Source: Thiomicrospira sp. WB1 (GTDB taxonomy: Bacteria; Pseudomonadota; Gammaproteobacteria; Thiomicrospirales; Thiomicrospiraceae). Taken from it: a stretch of DNA of 64,000 bases. Positions 33,441 through 42,706 of this stretch are shown here, piece after piece. The first letter of the stretch is position 1; each line of letters begins with the position of its first letter. Where the stretch lies: NCBI RefSeq assembly GCF_001507535.1, contig NZ_LQBN01000001.1, positions 744,001 to 808,000 on the forward strand. The letters are read 5' to 3'. Both the position numbers and the translations under genes were made by a program. The notes beneath the pieces are model-generated. The model saw only the letters and a list, made by a program, of their open reading frames with translations, ran no database searches and was not told where the DNA came from.

Positions 33441-35912
33441 ATGTTTCGATTAATTGTCGTCGGGTTTCTGGCGAGTGTCTATGGATTCTACCAACTGCCA
33501 TGGCTGCCGCAAACCATGTTCGAGTGGTTGGGCGCGTTTCTGGTGGCTGCCTTGGCTGGTGCGGCGTTCTGCCGGCGCAAAGCCCGGCATAACCGTCCCT
33601 GTCACCAGGGCGTTCAGCGCCTCAATGCCCTTATTATAGGGCTTATTTTGGGGCTTTTCTGGCCTTTTTTACTGACCGAAGTGCGCTCCCCGCTGCCGTC
33701 TGAGCTGCTGTTTGCACCGATTGAGGTGACCGGAGAAATCACCGGGCTGACTGAGGTGCGTGTGCTGGATGCTGACAGCGGGTTCAAGCGGGCCACGTTT
33801 CGAATGGCGATTCACCGGGCGCAACGTCCAGATCAGTCAGGTGTGCATTTTGACCAGGCCTGGTGGCATTCACCGCCTGAGGTGGAGGTGCACTGGTATG
33901 GACCCAAGCAGGTGCCTCGATCCGGGGAAACCTGGTCGATGTGGGTTAAGCTGAAACCGGCCTGGGGCAGCCGCAATCCCGGCGCGTTTGACTACGAGGC
34001 CTGGCTGTTGCAGCAGGGCTTGTCAGCCCGTGGCTATGTGCGCAAGGAAGGGACACCACAGCGTCTGAATGACACCGTGACCTGGCGGGCCCAGCTGGCC
34101 GAGTTTCTGACCCCGGTGTTAAGTCAGACAGCCTTTGAACCCATTTATCGCGGTTTGATTTATGGCGATCGCAGCGGTCTGACTGAAGCTGACTGGGCAT
34201 TGCTGCGTGAAACGGGTACGGTGCACCTGATGGCGATTTCCGGGTTGCACATCGGCTTGATTGCGGCGATTGGCTATGCGCTGATGGGGTGGCTTTGGTC
34301 GGTTATGGTGCGTGTGCGACCCTATGCCGTTTGGGCGTATGTCCCCCGTCCGTTGTTTTCGGCCTGGGGCGCGCTGATTCTGGCGGCGCTTTATGCCATG
34401 CTTGCGGGTTGGGCCTTGCCGACTCAGCGGGCCTGGCTGATGCTGGGCGCCGGATTGCTGTTTTTATTTCTGCGCCGACGATTTCAGCCGGTGTCGGTCT
34501 TGTTTCTGGCCGCGTTTCTGGTGGTGGCGGTCGCCCCCAGTTCGATTCTGTCGCAAGGCTTTTGGCTCTCGTTTGCTGCGGTCGGGCTGATTTTTGCCCT
34601 GTTGCGTCACCCAGGGGTAAAGGACGCGCCCAGATGGCAACAGTTGTTGCTGGTTCAGGCGGTGTTGACGATTGGTCTGATGCCGTTGCTGGCGGTGTTT
34701 TACCAGCAATGGATGCCGGTGAGTTTTGTGGCCAATCTGGTCGCGGTGCCGTTTGTGACCCTCGTGGGCCTGCCACTGCTGGCACTGGTCACAGTGCTGA
34801 GTGGGGTTTGGGAAACGGGTGCCGGGCTTTTGCTGCAGCTAAGCGATGGGCTTTGGCAACGGCTCTGGCAGTTTTTGCAGTGGCTGGCCCAGGGCGAGAG
34901 CACGCTGCCAACTGCAAGCTGGTCTTTATGGCAGGCGTTGGCGATGTATGCGCTGGTGTATGCGGTCTGGGTGTTTTATCAGCGTTGGCGAGCGAGCGAA
35001 CGACGCTGGGCGAGTGGTCTCAGTGTGCTGGGGTTGGTTGCAATCATTGGCTGGCCGCAGTCGCTCGAGCGCCCGGCATGGGGTGAGGTGACTCTGACGG
35101 TGTTGGATGTGGGGCAGGCGCAGGCATTGGTGTTTGAAACCGCGAATGAGGTGGTGGTGTATGATACCGGGGCACAATGGGGTCCCAGTCTGGACGGCAC
35201 CAAACTGGCGATTGCGCCTTATTTACGTTGGCGGGAACGGGAAAACGTTGATCTGCTCCTGGTCAGTCATGCCGATCAAGATCACATGGGGGGTACGGCG
35301 CGTCTGTTGCAGGCGTGGCCGGTTGCCCGAGCGTTTTCCGGTCAACCGGATCGCTTGAATCGGCGTATGAAACAGCCGGGGGCGTTCAGTGCCTGTGATT
35401 CTGACCAGGCCTGGTGGTTTTCCGGGGTGCATTTTGAGGTGTTGGCGCCCGGACCGGATTTGCCTGCTCCGGTCAATGATAATGATGCCTCTTGTGTGTT
35501 GCGTGTGGCGACTGCCTCGCAATCGGTGCTGGTGACCGGGGACGTGGGCAAACAAATGGAAGCCGCTCTGATTCGACAATCCCCCAAAAAGCTGGACAGC
35601 GAATTGCTGATCGCCGGGCATCACGGCAGTGATACGTCCACCAGCAAGGCCTTTTTGCAGGCGGTGTCCCCTCAGACCGTGGTGTTCAGCAGTGGCTTTG
35701 CCAACCGTTACCATTTTCCCGCTCAGGCGGTGCGCCAAAGGGTGATTGACTCGGGTGCAAACTGGCGCAACACCGCCTGTGAGGGCGCGCTGCGTTTTCA
35801 TCTGCGACCGGAGGGGATGCGGGCGGAGCCGGGTTGGCGCGAGCAGTCAAAGCGGTGGTATCATAATGCCTGCGACGATTACCCCTCAATGGAGCCTTAT
35901 GACCCACCTTAA
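33441..35912 (+). CDS. comEC: ComEC/Rec2 family DNA-uptake channel
   Basis: An 823-residue inner-membrane protein. An N-terminal OB-like DUF4131 part leads into the Competence domain (GLIYGDRSGL, AISGLHIGL, PTQRAW) with many hydrophobic helices. The C-terminal metallo-beta-lactamase-like domain has VLDVGQAQAL, SHADQDHMGG and AGHHGSDTS. ComEC carries single-stranded DNA across the inner membrane in natural transformation. Start at 33441 is fixed by abutting DUF2062; the frame is open 40 codons upstream inside that gene. Two palindrome copies (33853, 35404) are in frame, both reading D-Q-A-W-W. lpxK follows after 54 bp; the exbBD or msbA genes often found between are absent. Confidence 0.93.
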   Translation: MFRLIVVGFLASVYGFYQLPWLPQTMFEWLGAFLVAALAGAAFCRRKARHNRPCHQGVQRLNALIIGLILGLFWPFLLTEVRSPLPSELLFAPIEVTGEITGLTEVRVLDADSGFKRATFRMAIHRAQRPDQSGVHFDQAWWHSPPEVEVHWYGPKQVPRSGETWSMWVKLKPAWGSRNPGAFDYEAWLLQQGLSARGYVRKEGTPQRLNDTVTWRAQLAEFLTPVLSQTAFEPIYRGLIYGDRSGLTEADWALLRETGTVHLMAISGLHIGLIAAIGYALMGWLWSVMVRVRPYAVWAYVPRPLFSAWGALILAALYAMLAGWALPTQRAWLMLGAGLLFLFLRRRFQPVSVLFLAAFLVVAVAPSSILSQGFWLSFAAVGLIFALLRHPGVKDAPRWQQLLLVQAVLTIGLMPLLAVFYQQWMPVSFVANLVAVPFVTLVGLPLLALVTVLSGVWETGAGLLLQLSDGLWQRLWQFLQWLAQGESTLPTASWSLWQALAMYALVYAVWVFYQRWRASERRWASGLSVLGLVAIIGWPQSLERPAWGEVTLTVLDVGQAQALVFETANEVVVYDTGAQWGPSLDGTKLAIAPYLRWRERENVDLLLVSHADQDHMGGTARLLQAWPVARAFSGQPDRLNRRMKQPGAFSACDSDQAWWFSGVHFEVLAPGPDLPAPVNDNDASCVLRVATASQSVLVTGDVGKQMEAALIRQSPKKLDSELLIAGHHGSDTSTSKAFLQAVSPQTVVFSSGFANRYHFPAQAVRQRVIDSGANWRNTACEGALRFHLRPEGMRAEPGWREQSKRWYHNACDDYPSMEPYDPP
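33853..33864. repeat. Palindrome copy inside comEC (first)
   Basis: Exact copy, TTTTG on the left, read as F-D-Q-A-W-W-H. Confidence 0.9.
35404..35415. repeat. Palindrome copy inside comEC (second)
   Basis: Exact copy, read as S-D-Q-A-W-W-F. Confidence 0.9.
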
Positions 35913-35966
35913 CCTCTGCTTGATTTGGCCGTCAGAGCGCCCGGCATTCTGTGTGATGGGGTTGGT

Positions 35967-37016
35967 ATGAGTTGGCCTCGCTTCTGGCAGACGTCGTGTT
36001 TTTCATGGTTAGGTTGGCTGCTTCGCCCGTTGGGGGCGGTGGTCTGTCGGATTGCGCGGCGTCGTTTTGAGCGTTACCGCCAGTCCATGCCTGCTTCTCA
36101 GGCAAGCTGCCCGGTTCTGGTGGTGGGCAATGTCACCGTCGGGGGCAGTGGCAAAACCCCTTTTATTCAGTGGTTGGGGCAGGGGCTGCAACAGCGGGGC
36201 TGGCGTATCGGTGTGGTCAGCCGTGGCTATGGCGGCGAGGCCAAACAGTGGCCGCAATGGGTCACACCCGATTCGGATCCCAAAACGGTGGGGGACGAGC
36301 CGCTCTTGCTGGCGCAGACACTTCAGTGTCCGGTGGCGGTGGCACCCAAACGGGTTGAGGCCGTGCGCTGCCTGCAAGAACGAGCCGAGTTGGACCTCAT
36401 TATCAGTGACGATGGGTTGCAGCATTTTGCCATGGCCCGAGATCTGGAAGTGGTGATCGTGGATGGCGTTCGAGGCTTTGGCAATCAACGCTGTCTTCCG
36501 GCCGGGCCGTTACGCGAACCCTTATCCCGTCTGCGCACGGTCGATTGGGTGGTGAATAACGGGCCCTTTCGGACGGTCACGCAAGACGGTGTGACCGCGC
36601 ATCATCCGGCGGGCAGTGCGGCGCAGCTGACCTTGTCGCCGGCTTATTTTTACCGAGTCAATCAACCGGAGGTGCGTCGCGCGTTGGATGCCTTTGCAAA
36701 TGAGTCGGTCACGGCGCTGGCAGGCATTGGTCACCCGGCGCGTTTTTTTGAAACCCTGCGCCCGCTGGTGGGCGAAATGGACGCACATCCCTTTGCCGAC
36801 CATCAGGCGTATCGTCCGACCGATTTTCAGGCGATGGACCCGCAAAAACCATTGATTATGACCGCCAAAGATGCGGTAAAATGTGAGGCGTTTGCCCAGG
36901 ACAACTGGTGGGCCTTGGCGGTAAAACCCCATTGCCCGACGTCTTTTCTGGACCAGATCGAACAACGACTGGTTCAAATCAGACATTCATCATCGTCAGA
37001 AAGAGAGAAGGCATGA
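35967..37016 (+). CDS. lpxK: Tetraacyldisaccharide 4'-kinase (LpxK)
   Basis: Phosphorylates the 4' position of the lipid A precursor at the inner membrane. The 349 residues show an N-terminal hydrophobic helix, the P-loop [14 protein letters not shown], and VSRGYGG and ISDDGLQHF, both LpxK signatures. Start ATG at 35967; the frame is open 14 codons upstream. The stop overlaps the next start as ATGA, so translation is coupled with the Trm112-like gene and then kdsB, forming an LPS cluster. Confidence 0.95.
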   Translation: MSWPRFWQTSCFSWLGWLLRPLGAVVCRIARRRFERYRQSMPASQASCPVLVVGNVTVGGSGKTPFIQWLGQGLQQRGWRIGVVSRGYGGEAKQWPQWVTPDSDPKTVGDEPLLLAQTLQCPVAVAPKRVEAVRCLQERAELDLIISDDGLQHFAMARDLEVVIVDGVRGFGNQRCLPAGPLREPLSRLRTVDWVVNNGPFRTVTQDGVTAHHPAGSAAQLTLSPAYFYRVNQPEVRRALDAFANESVTALAGIGHPARFFETLRPLVGEMDAHPFADHQAYRPTDFQAMDPQKPLIMTAKDAVKCEAFAQDNWWALAVKPHCPTSFLDQIEQRLVQIRHSSSSEREKA

Positions 37017-37219
37017 ACCCCGAATTATTGGACATTCTCGTCTGCCCTGTGACCAAAGCCGAGTTGCAGTATGACAAAGCCAATCAGGAACTGATTTCGA
37101 CCGCCGCGAATCTGGCCTATCCGATTCGTGACGGCATTCCTGTGATGCTGGAAGACGAAGCTCGTGAATTGAGTGCGCAAGAGAAAGACGCATGGCTCAA
37201 AAAAAAGCGTCAGGCCTGA
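37013..37219 (+). CDS. ycaR: Trm112/YcaR family small protein
   Basis: A 68-residue protein: [20 protein letters not shown] then [18 protein letters not shown]. The Trm112 fold is zinc-ribbon-like, but only one of the usual cysteines (LVCP) is present, as in many proteobacterial YcaR proteins. Function in bacteria is not established. ATGA overlap with lpxK; kdsB starts 4 bp after the stop. Confidence 0.93.
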   Translation: MNPELLDILVCPVTKAELQYDKANQELISTAANLAYPIRDGIPVMLEDEARELSAQEKDAWLKKKRQA

Positions 37220-37223
37220 TTTG

Positions 37224-38021
37224 ATGCGTTTTGTGGTCGTGATTCCCGCCCGATTTGAATCCAGCCGTCTGCCGGGCAAACCGCTGATGGACATCAATGG
37301 GCAGCCCATGGTGCAATGGACCTGGCAGCGGGCGGTGGCCGCCGGAGCCGATCAGGTTGTGGTGGCCACCGAGTCCGAGGCCGTGCGCAATGCCTGTGAG
37401 GCCTTTGGGGCAGATGTGTGTATGACCTCGCCTCGTCATCAGTCTGGCACGGAGCGCATTGCCGAAGTGATTGAAACCATGAACTGGCCATCGGAGACCA
37501 TTGTGGTCAATGTCCAGGGCGATGAACCGATGCTGCCGCCGAGCCTGATTCATCAGGTGGCGCAGGGATTGGCCGAACATCCGCACATTCCCATGGCCAC
37601 GCTGTGTGAGCCGATTGAAGAGGTGGACACGGTGTTTGACCCGCACGCGGTCAAGGTGGTGCGCAATGGTGAGAATCTGGCGATGAGTTTTTCCCGTGCG
37701 CCCATTCCGTGGTCACGCGACACGTTTGTCGAGCATCGCTGGCTGCCGGACCACTGGCCGTATCGCCGTCACATTGGTTTGTACGCCTACCGCGCCGGAT
37801 TTGTGCAGCGCTACGTCGACTGGCCGCAATGCGCGCTGGAACAGGTCGAATGCCTGGAGCAGTTGCGCGTGCTCTGGCACAACGAGCCGATTCTGGTGCT
37901 GGATGCGCTGGAAGAAGCCGGTGTGGGCGTGGACACGGAAACCGATCTGCAGAAGGTTCGGGAAAAACTGCTGGATGAATCCTTGCGCAGCGCAGAGTCA
38001 AATGGCCCGAGTGATTCATGA
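37224..38021 (+). CDS. kdsB: 3-deoxy-manno-octulosonate cytidylyltransferase (KdsB)
   Basis: Activates Kdo with CTP to CMP-Kdo for LPS inner-core synthesis. The 265 residues begin FVVVIPARFESSRLPGKPL (nucleotide-binding loop). NVQGDEPMLPP carries the metal-binding Asp, followed by YRRHIGLYAYRAGF. The start at 37224 is 4 bp after ycaR; a longer frame from 37173 overlaps ycaR and is unlikely. Ends in ATGA overlap with the next small gene. Confidence 0.96.
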   Translation: MRFVVVIPARFESSRLPGKPLMDINGQPMVQWTWQRAVAAGADQVVVATESEAVRNACEAFGADVCMTSPRHQSGTERIAEVIETMNWPSETIVVNVQGDEPMLPPSLIHQVAQGLAEHPHIPMATLCEPIEEVDTVFDPHAVKVVRNGENLAMSFSRAPIPWSRDTFVEHRWLPDHWPYRRHIGLYAYRAGFVQRYVDWPQCALEQVECLEQLRVLWHNEPILVLDALEEAGVGVDTETDLQKVREKLLDESLRSAESNGPSDS

Positions 38022-38224
38022 GCAAGCTTTTGAACCTGCTGACCATTCTGGCTGTTTTGTACTTTGTCTTCTGGGTGGTGCGTCGCCATTTCCGGCATCG
38101 AAAGATGGCGGCGCAGGGCTATGAAGTTCCCAAGCAACAAGGCATTCGCCCGATTACCATTTTGAGCCTGGTCATGGTGGTGATGTATGGCGCTTACATG
38201 CTTTATTTCTTCTGGCCGTTTTGA
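38018..38224 (+). CDS. Small two-helix membrane protein, unknown function
   Basis: 68 residues with hydrophobic helices at about 5-22 and 44-66, joined by a basic loop (RRHFRHRK). It is translationally coupled to kdsB by ATGA and overlaps the convergent btuF end by 22 bp. I do not recognise a family. Position suggests a cell-envelope role, but this is inference only. Confidence 0.6.
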   Translation: MSKLLNLLTILAVLYFVFWVVRRHFRHRKMAAQGYEVPKQQGIRPITILSLVMVVMYGAYMLYFFWPF

Positions 38225-39066
38225 ATCACGTCACACAGTTGCGGCAGGTGTTCAATAAATCGGGCGGTGGGGCGTTGATAGACGTCCGCTGAAATTGGGT
38301 GGACACGTTGCGTTTTCACTGCCTGCAGCGATGGGTAAGCTTGCCATGCCTGCTGCCATTCGGCTGCGATCTGCGGTCGCTCTCCCAATAGAATGACATC
38401 CGGGTTGGCTTCAAGCACCGCTTCCACATTGATTTGCGGCACCAAAGGGGCCAGGTGTGCAAACACGTTTTTCCCCCCACATTTTTCAATGCCCTGACTG
38501 ATAAAATGCTGGCCGTTCAGCGTCATCATAGGGCTGTCCCAGAGTTGATAAAAAACCGTCACCGGGCTGGATGGACGGTGACGGTGTGTCAACTCAGCTA
38601 AACGCTGGCGCAATTCGTCGGCACGACGCTCGGCCACGGCCAGGGTGCCGGCCAGACGACCGATTAATTCAATCTGCTGAGGAATGTCTGATAAGGATTC
38701 CGGTTCGGTGGTGACAACCTTGAGCCCGAGCTGCTTCAGACGTTGGATCAGTTGAGGACGATTGCCGCTGCGCCAGGCCAGTACCAAGTCAGGGCGCTGT
38801 TGCAGGATGGCTTCAACCTGAATGCCCTGATAATCGCCGATGCGGTGCAGGGTTTTGGCCAGAGGCGGGTAGTCGCTGTGCGCAACGGTTGCCACCAACG
38901 CTTCGTCAGCGCCGGCGTCATAGACCAGTTCAGTCAGATGCGGCGCCAGGGTGATGATGCGCTCGGCACCGGAAAAGGCTGCGCCAGACCCGAACAAACT
39001 CAGGGTGAGCAGGGTGTTTTTGACCAGGCCTGGTAAAAAACCGGGGTGAGCGCGCAGACGCAACAC
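38203..39066 (-). CDS. btuF: Cobalamin-type ABC transporter substrate-binding protein (BtuF-like)
   Basis: A helical-backbone periplasmic binding protein of about 287 residues: signal peptide, then RIITLAPHLTELVYDAGA, VGTV-like VATVAHSDYP, and RIGDYQGIQVEAILQQRPDLV, all typical of BtuF. Vitamin B12 is the likely ligand because btuB and cobO are upstream in the same operon, under a cobalamin riboswitch. Start is uncertain. GTG at 39066, directly after the cobO stop and 8 bp from GGAC, gives a normal signal peptide. ATGs at 39114/39105 would lie inside cobO. BtuC/D permease genes are not in the window. A palindrome copy lies in the signal-peptide region. Confidence 0.83.
   Translation of the reverse strand: MLRLRAHPGFLPGLVKNTLLTLSLFGSGAAFSGAERIITLAPHLTELVYDAGADEALVATVAHSDYPPLAKTLHRIGDYQGIQVEAILQQRPDLVLAWRSGNRPQLIQRLKQLGLKVVTTEPESLSDIPQQIELIGRLAGTLAVAERRADELRQRLAELTHRHRPSSPVTVFYQLWDSPMMTLNGQHFISQGIEKCGGKNVFAHLAPLVPQINVEAVLEANPDVILLGERPQIAAEWQQAWQAYPSLQAVKTQRVHPISADVYQRPTARFIEHLPQLCDVIQNGQKK
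39023..39034. repeat. Palindrome copy in the btuF signal-peptide region
   Basis: Exact copy with TTTTTG on the left and AAAAAA on the right; read in the gene as L-P-G-L-V-K. Confidence 0.9.
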
Positions 39067-39067
39067 G

Positions 39068-39679
39068 CTAGTAGTCCAGTCCCATTTGTGCCTGAATCCC
39101 GGCATGAAAGGCATGCTTTACCTCTTTGATCTCTGAGACGGTGTCGGCCAGCGCCCGCAAGGGGGCAATGGCCGAGCGACCGGTGACAATCGCGTGCTGA
39201 TCCCTCGGGCGCTGGCTCAAGGCGTCAAGAACACGATCGGCATCCAGATAATTAAGGCTGAGTAAATAAGTCAGCTCATCCAAAACCACCAGATCGTAAC
39301 CCGGATCGGAAAGCATGCGTTCGGCAACCGCCCAGCCACGTTTCGAGGTGTCGATGTCCGCCTGTCGATCCTGGGTGTCCCAGGTAAACCCATCGCCCAG
39401 CACATGCCATTCGCAGTGTGGGTGTTGACTGAAAAAGGCTTCTTCACCGGTATCGGTTCGGGCTTTGATGAACTGACACACGCCGACGTTGAGACCATGC
39501 CCCAGCGCACGCGCCACAGACCCGAAGGCAGAGGTGGATTTGCCTTTGCCATGCCCGGTTAACACCAGCAAAAGCCCCTTTTTCTGGTCGGCTCGGGCAA
39601 TGGCCGCGTCCACCTGTGCTTTTTTGCGTTGCATGCGCACGCGATGGCGGTCATTTTGAGTTGCGTCGCTTTCAGTCAT
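39068..39679 (-). CDS. cobO: Cob(I)yrinic acid a,c-diamide adenosyltransferase (CobO/BtuR)
   Basis: Transfers adenosyl from ATP to cob(I)alamin. The 203 residues show the P-loop GHGKGKSTSAFG and VVLDELTYLL, and a C-terminal LMGLDY-like end (MGLDY). The start at 39679 is supported by GAGGAA; the frame extends 41 codons upstream into btuB without support. It lies 10 bp downstream of btuB and abuts btuF. Together they form a B12 salvage operon. Confidence 0.94.
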   Translation of the reverse strand: MTESDATQNDRHRVRMQRKKAQVDAAIARADQKKGLLLVLTGHGKGKSTSAFGSVARALGHGLNVGVCQFIKARTDTGEEAFFSQHPHCEWHVLGDGFTWDTQDRQADIDTSKRGWAVAERMLSDPGYDLVVLDELTYLLSLNYLDADRVLDALSQRPRDQHAIVTGRSAIAPLRALADTVSEIKEVKHAFHAGIQAQMGLDY

Positions 39680-39689
39680 CCGGTGTTCC

Positions 39690-41534
39690 TCACAGTTGAG
39701 TGCGCACGCCCAAATACACTCGACGCTCCCCATTGCCATAAATGTATTGCGGTGGGGTATTGGTCGCCGGGTAATCGGCAATGGCGTTAATGTAATCGGC
39801 ATTGGTCAAGTTTTCAATGCGCCCGTAAAGTTCAAGGGAGGGTGTGAGCTGGTATTGTGCGCGCAAGTCTAGGACGGTGTATTCCCCGATTTGTTTGCCC
39901 TGACGATCATCCGCCGGGTATTGCGTGCCGGTATAATGCGCGTCCAGACCGATCAGTGCATCGACAAACGCTCGATAGTCCAGCGACAGTTGTGCCGTTC
40001 GTTCCGGCACGTAGGCTTTTGCCTCGCCGTCCTCATTTTCGACCTGCTGCCAGGTCATTGAAGCGGCCAGGGACAGATTGAGAGCGGTCAGGTCAGCCTG
40101 ATAGTTCAGTTCGATCCCTTGTGAGCGGGTTTCCTGGTCGGCATTGACGTAAACATAGTTGGGATAGGTGCCTTCGGCTTCAATTTTGTCCCGAATGTCG
40201 GCTTTGAACCAGGTGGCGGTCAGATCGCCCAGCTCGACACGGACGTCCAGAGAGCGCGACTGTTCCGGGTCCAGCGGCGCGGGGTTATCCGCCTTGAGTT
40301 GAGACAAAAGAGGGGCTTTGTACCCGGTGCCGCCGTGGATGCTGATTGCGTAAGCGGAGGCCCACTGTTTTCTCAGGCCGACTTTTCCGGTCAGAGCATT
40401 TTCGAAGGCATCAAAACGGTCGTGACGCACTGATTCGGTCAATGACCAGCCTTTGCCAAACTGGTTGTGATTGGTCAGGTTGAGCCCGTTCTGGGTATAG
40501 CTTTGATGATTGTCAAAGCTGCTTTGACTGTCATAGGTTTTCTGATTGGCGCCGATCTGAAAAAAATCATGGCTACGATAGGTGCGCTTCAAGGTGCCCT
40601 TTTTCTCAGACAGCGTGCCCTCATAGGTAGAGGTGCCGAAGCCGGTATGGTAGGCGCGTTCAATGCGGTTGTGATGCAGCTGCAATCGAGCAAGCCACGG
40701 GCCGCGGTGATAGCGGTAGCGCAGCGATTGGGCGACCTGATCATAATCAATTTGATTGTCTGCGTCCGGATCACTGCTGCCATCATAGTCGGTGGTGGCG
40801 GTGGAAGATTGAAGCTGTGCTTCCAGACGATGGTTTGAGGTCAGGTTGACGCCGAGTTTAAAAGCGACGTCAGTCTGGTGATGGGCATCGTCCTCATAGC
40901 CTTCGGATGTGTCGTTGTATGGATGAACCGCCGAAAAACCATCGACATTCAGTGTTGACAGGCTGGCCCCAAAATCAACCTGTTCATTGCCTTGGTTGAG
41001 AGCAGCTTGAAGCCGTTTGTGTCCATGGCTGCCGATTTCAAGACCAATTTGAGCGCCGGGTGAGGAGCGGGTAATGATGTTAATGACACCAACGGCGGCG
41101 TTTGGGCCCCAAACGCTGGACTGGGCTCCTTTGAGAATTTCGATGCGCTCGACATTTGCCAGTTGCAATAGATGGAGATTGGCGCCGCTTAAACCGGATG
41201 GGTCTGTTTGTTCAATCCCATTGATCAGGATCAGCAGATTGTCCTGAGAGAATCCACGCAGATAGGTGCTGCTTTGTTGGCCTGCTCCACCGGAACGTTT
41301 GACACTGAAGCCGGGTTGATGCTGCAGGGCGTCGTTCAGCGTTTGGTATTGTTTTCGCTCGATCTCTTGTCGGTCAATCACGATGACGGTGTCGGTGATC
41401 TGGTCCGACTGTTGATCTGTGTCGGTGGCTGTGACCACCAGGTTGTTCAAAGCGGTCGGCGCCTGGGCTGCTACCAGACACGGCGTTGCAGACAAACACA
41501 ACGCTGTGGCGAGATGATAACGCTTGGATTTCAT
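39690..41534 (-). CDS. btuB: TonB-dependent outer-membrane vitamin B12 receptor (BtuB)
   Basis: A 614-residue outer-membrane receptor. The signal peptide ends near LVAAQA, the TonB box is NNLVVTAT, and the plug has LRGFSQDNLLILINGIEQTD and VERIEILKGAQSSVWG. The rest has the alternating pattern of a 22-stranded barrel and ends GVRTQL. Substrate B12 is inferred from the upstream cobalamin riboswitch and downstream cobO and btuF. AAGGAA is 7 bp before the ATG at 41534; eight more upstream codons are open but unsupported. Confidence 0.92.
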   Translation of the reverse strand: MKSKRYHLATALCLSATPCLVAAQAPTALNNLVVTATDTDQQSDQITDTVIVIDRQEIERKQYQTLNDALQHQPGFSVKRSGGAGQQSSTYLRGFSQDNLLILINGIEQTDPSGLSGANLHLLQLANVERIEILKGAQSSVWGPNAAVGVINIITRSSPGAQIGLEIGSHGHKRLQAALNQGNEQVDFGASLSTLNVDGFSAVHPYNDTSEGYEDDAHHQTDVAFKLGVNLTSNHRLEAQLQSSTATTDYDGSSDPDADNQIDYDQVAQSLRYRYHRGPWLARLQLHHNRIERAYHTGFGTSTYEGTLSEKKGTLKRTYRSHDFFQIGANQKTYDSQSSFDNHQSYTQNGLNLTNHNQFGKGWSLTESVRHDRFDAFENALTGKVGLRKQWASAYAISIHGGTGYKAPLLSQLKADNPAPLDPEQSRSLDVRVELGDLTATWFKADIRDKIEAEGTYPNYVYVNADQETRSQGIELNYQADLTALNLSLAASMTWQQVENEDGEAKAYVPERTAQLSLDYRAFVDALIGLDAHYTGTQYPADDRQGKQIGEYTVLDLRAQYQLTPSLELYGRIENLTNADYINAIADYPATNTPPQYIYGNGERRVYLGVRTQL

Positions 41535-41656
41535 GTGAGTTCCTTCATTTGAATTCAAATGAAGGCAAAACGGGGTGACTTAACCCGCCTGAGGCAGGAG
41601 CTTTGTTTTACAAGTGTGCCGCATTGCCCTCCGCAATCGGTCAAACCCGGTTTATG

Positions 41657-41668
41657 ACCAGGCCTGGT
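41657..41668. repeat. Palindrome copy between the B12 riboswitch and btuB
   Basis: Exact copy with G on the left and TGTTTT on the right, directly downstream of the aptamer on the minus strand. It sits where the expression platform begins. Confidence 0.9.
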
Positions 41669-41673
41669 TGTTT

Positions 41674-41850
41674 TCAGGCCGGTATCCGGGCTGAAGAGCC
41701 ATTTCTCAACGCCTTCTCGAGCCGGGTGGCTCAATGGCTGGACGCGGAGTCCGGTTGAGTCTTCTCTATCACCGTTGCGGGGGCAGCATGGGGGTTTCAC
41801 CCATTTCCCGTTTAACCGGGTGCGGCGTTTGACCGCACCTGGCACCTGAA
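41674..41850 (-). promoter_or_regulatory. Cobalamin (B12) riboswitch
   Basis: On the minus strand the aptamer begins TTCAGGTGCCAGGTGCGG. It contains GGGAAATGGGTGAAACCCC, then the B12-box-like GCTGCCCCCGCAACGGTGAT, and ends with CCGGATACCGGCC. These are the hallmark conserved blocks. It leads the btuB-cobO-btuF operon with about 140 nt to the btuB start. Cobalamin should lower expression by hiding the btuB ribosome-binding site or by termination; which one I cannot tell. Confidence 0.95.
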
Positions 41851-41954
41851 ACGAGTGTTATTTTAGTGGTTCGAAATGTGTTTTGGTTGAGTTTGGCTCA
41901 CGTCTGCATGAAAAAAATTCATGTTTAAGGCGGCTGGGCTGGCAGGCCAGAGCA

Positions 41955-42473
41955 TTAAATAAACAAGGATTGCTCTTGCGGCGAACGGGCAAAATAGGTG
42001 GCCGCTCCGGCAAAATCCAGACCGTCAATGAGGTCATCGGTTTGATAGCCCAGGAGATCCATGCTCATTTGGCAGACGGTGAAACGAACCCCCATATCCA
42101 GGCAGAGGGTACGAAGCTGGTCAAACGGCAGCTGGTTATGGTGGGCAAGGGTCTGGTGGAACATCCGGGTGGCCAGCGATGTCATGCCGGGAAGCGACCA
42201 GATGGCATCCGGCAGAAATCGCCAGTTGATCGATTGCAATGCCTTGGGGCCGTAGGGCAGTTTTAATGGCATGGCCGGATTGCCGACGGGGGAGACTTTG
42301 AGTTTTGTGGTGTCTTTGCGCAAACACTCAATGCCATAAAAGGTGAAAAAAATTTCCACCTCTTTGTCCATGGCCGCAGCGGTACTGGCGAGGATCATGG
42401 GCGGATAGGCCCAGTCCAGCGTGCCTTTGGATTGAATCAGACTGACGTCTGCCTGGGGAGCGTCGGTTGGCAT
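41955..42473 (-). CDS. DsrE/DsrF-like (DsrE2 family) protein
   Basis: 172 residues. LDWAYPPMILASTAAAMDKEV, IFFTFYGIECLRKD, and the signature VRFTVCQMSMDLLG with a conserved Cys, then FAGAATYFARSPQEQSLFI. DsrE-family proteins take part in sulfur transfer, often with rhodanese or TusA, in sulfur oxidisers. Neighbours here do not identify a sulfur pathway. Its start overlaps the stop of the small membrane gene upstream by one base, so the three genes 43158-41955 are an operon. Confidence 0.87.
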   Translation of the reverse strand: MPTDAPQADVSLIQSKGTLDWAYPPMILASTAAAMDKEVEIFFTFYGIECLRKDTTKLKVSPVGNPAMPLKLPYGPKALQSINWRFLPDAIWSLPGMTSLATRMFHQTLAHHNQLPFDQLRTLCLDMGVRFTVCQMSMDLLGYQTDDLIDGLDFAGAATYFARSPQEQSLFI

Positions 42474-42706
42474 TACGACTCCGGCGGGGATGGCGGCGGG
42501 TCTGAGGGCTTGGACGGTTTAACCAGTCTTTGGGTGAACCGATAAGACAGCCACAATGCCGGGGCAATGACGACAAAGGTGAAGAGGCTGTTGAGTGCGG
42601 TGGTCAGGATCGTTTCGCCCTGGAACTGAGTGACCACGGCCACTACCAGTGCGATGATGGCAGCATTGCGCAGGGCACGTCGAAGGGGGGCAGGACGTTC
42701 GCTCAT
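42473..42706 (-). CDS. Small membrane protein, unknown function
   Basis: 77 residues with two hydrophobic helices (about 13-30 and 37-58) and a Pro/Ser-rich tail (KPSKPSDPPPSPPES). Coupled on both sides: 4-bp overlap with the DUF1841 gene and 1-bp overlap with the DsrE-like gene. The overlaps argue that it is a real gene. No family recognised. Confidence 0.6.
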   Translation of the reverse strand: MSERPAPLRRALRNAAIIALVVAVVTQFQGETILTTALNSLFTFVVIAPALWLSYRFTQRLVKPSKPSDPPPSPPES

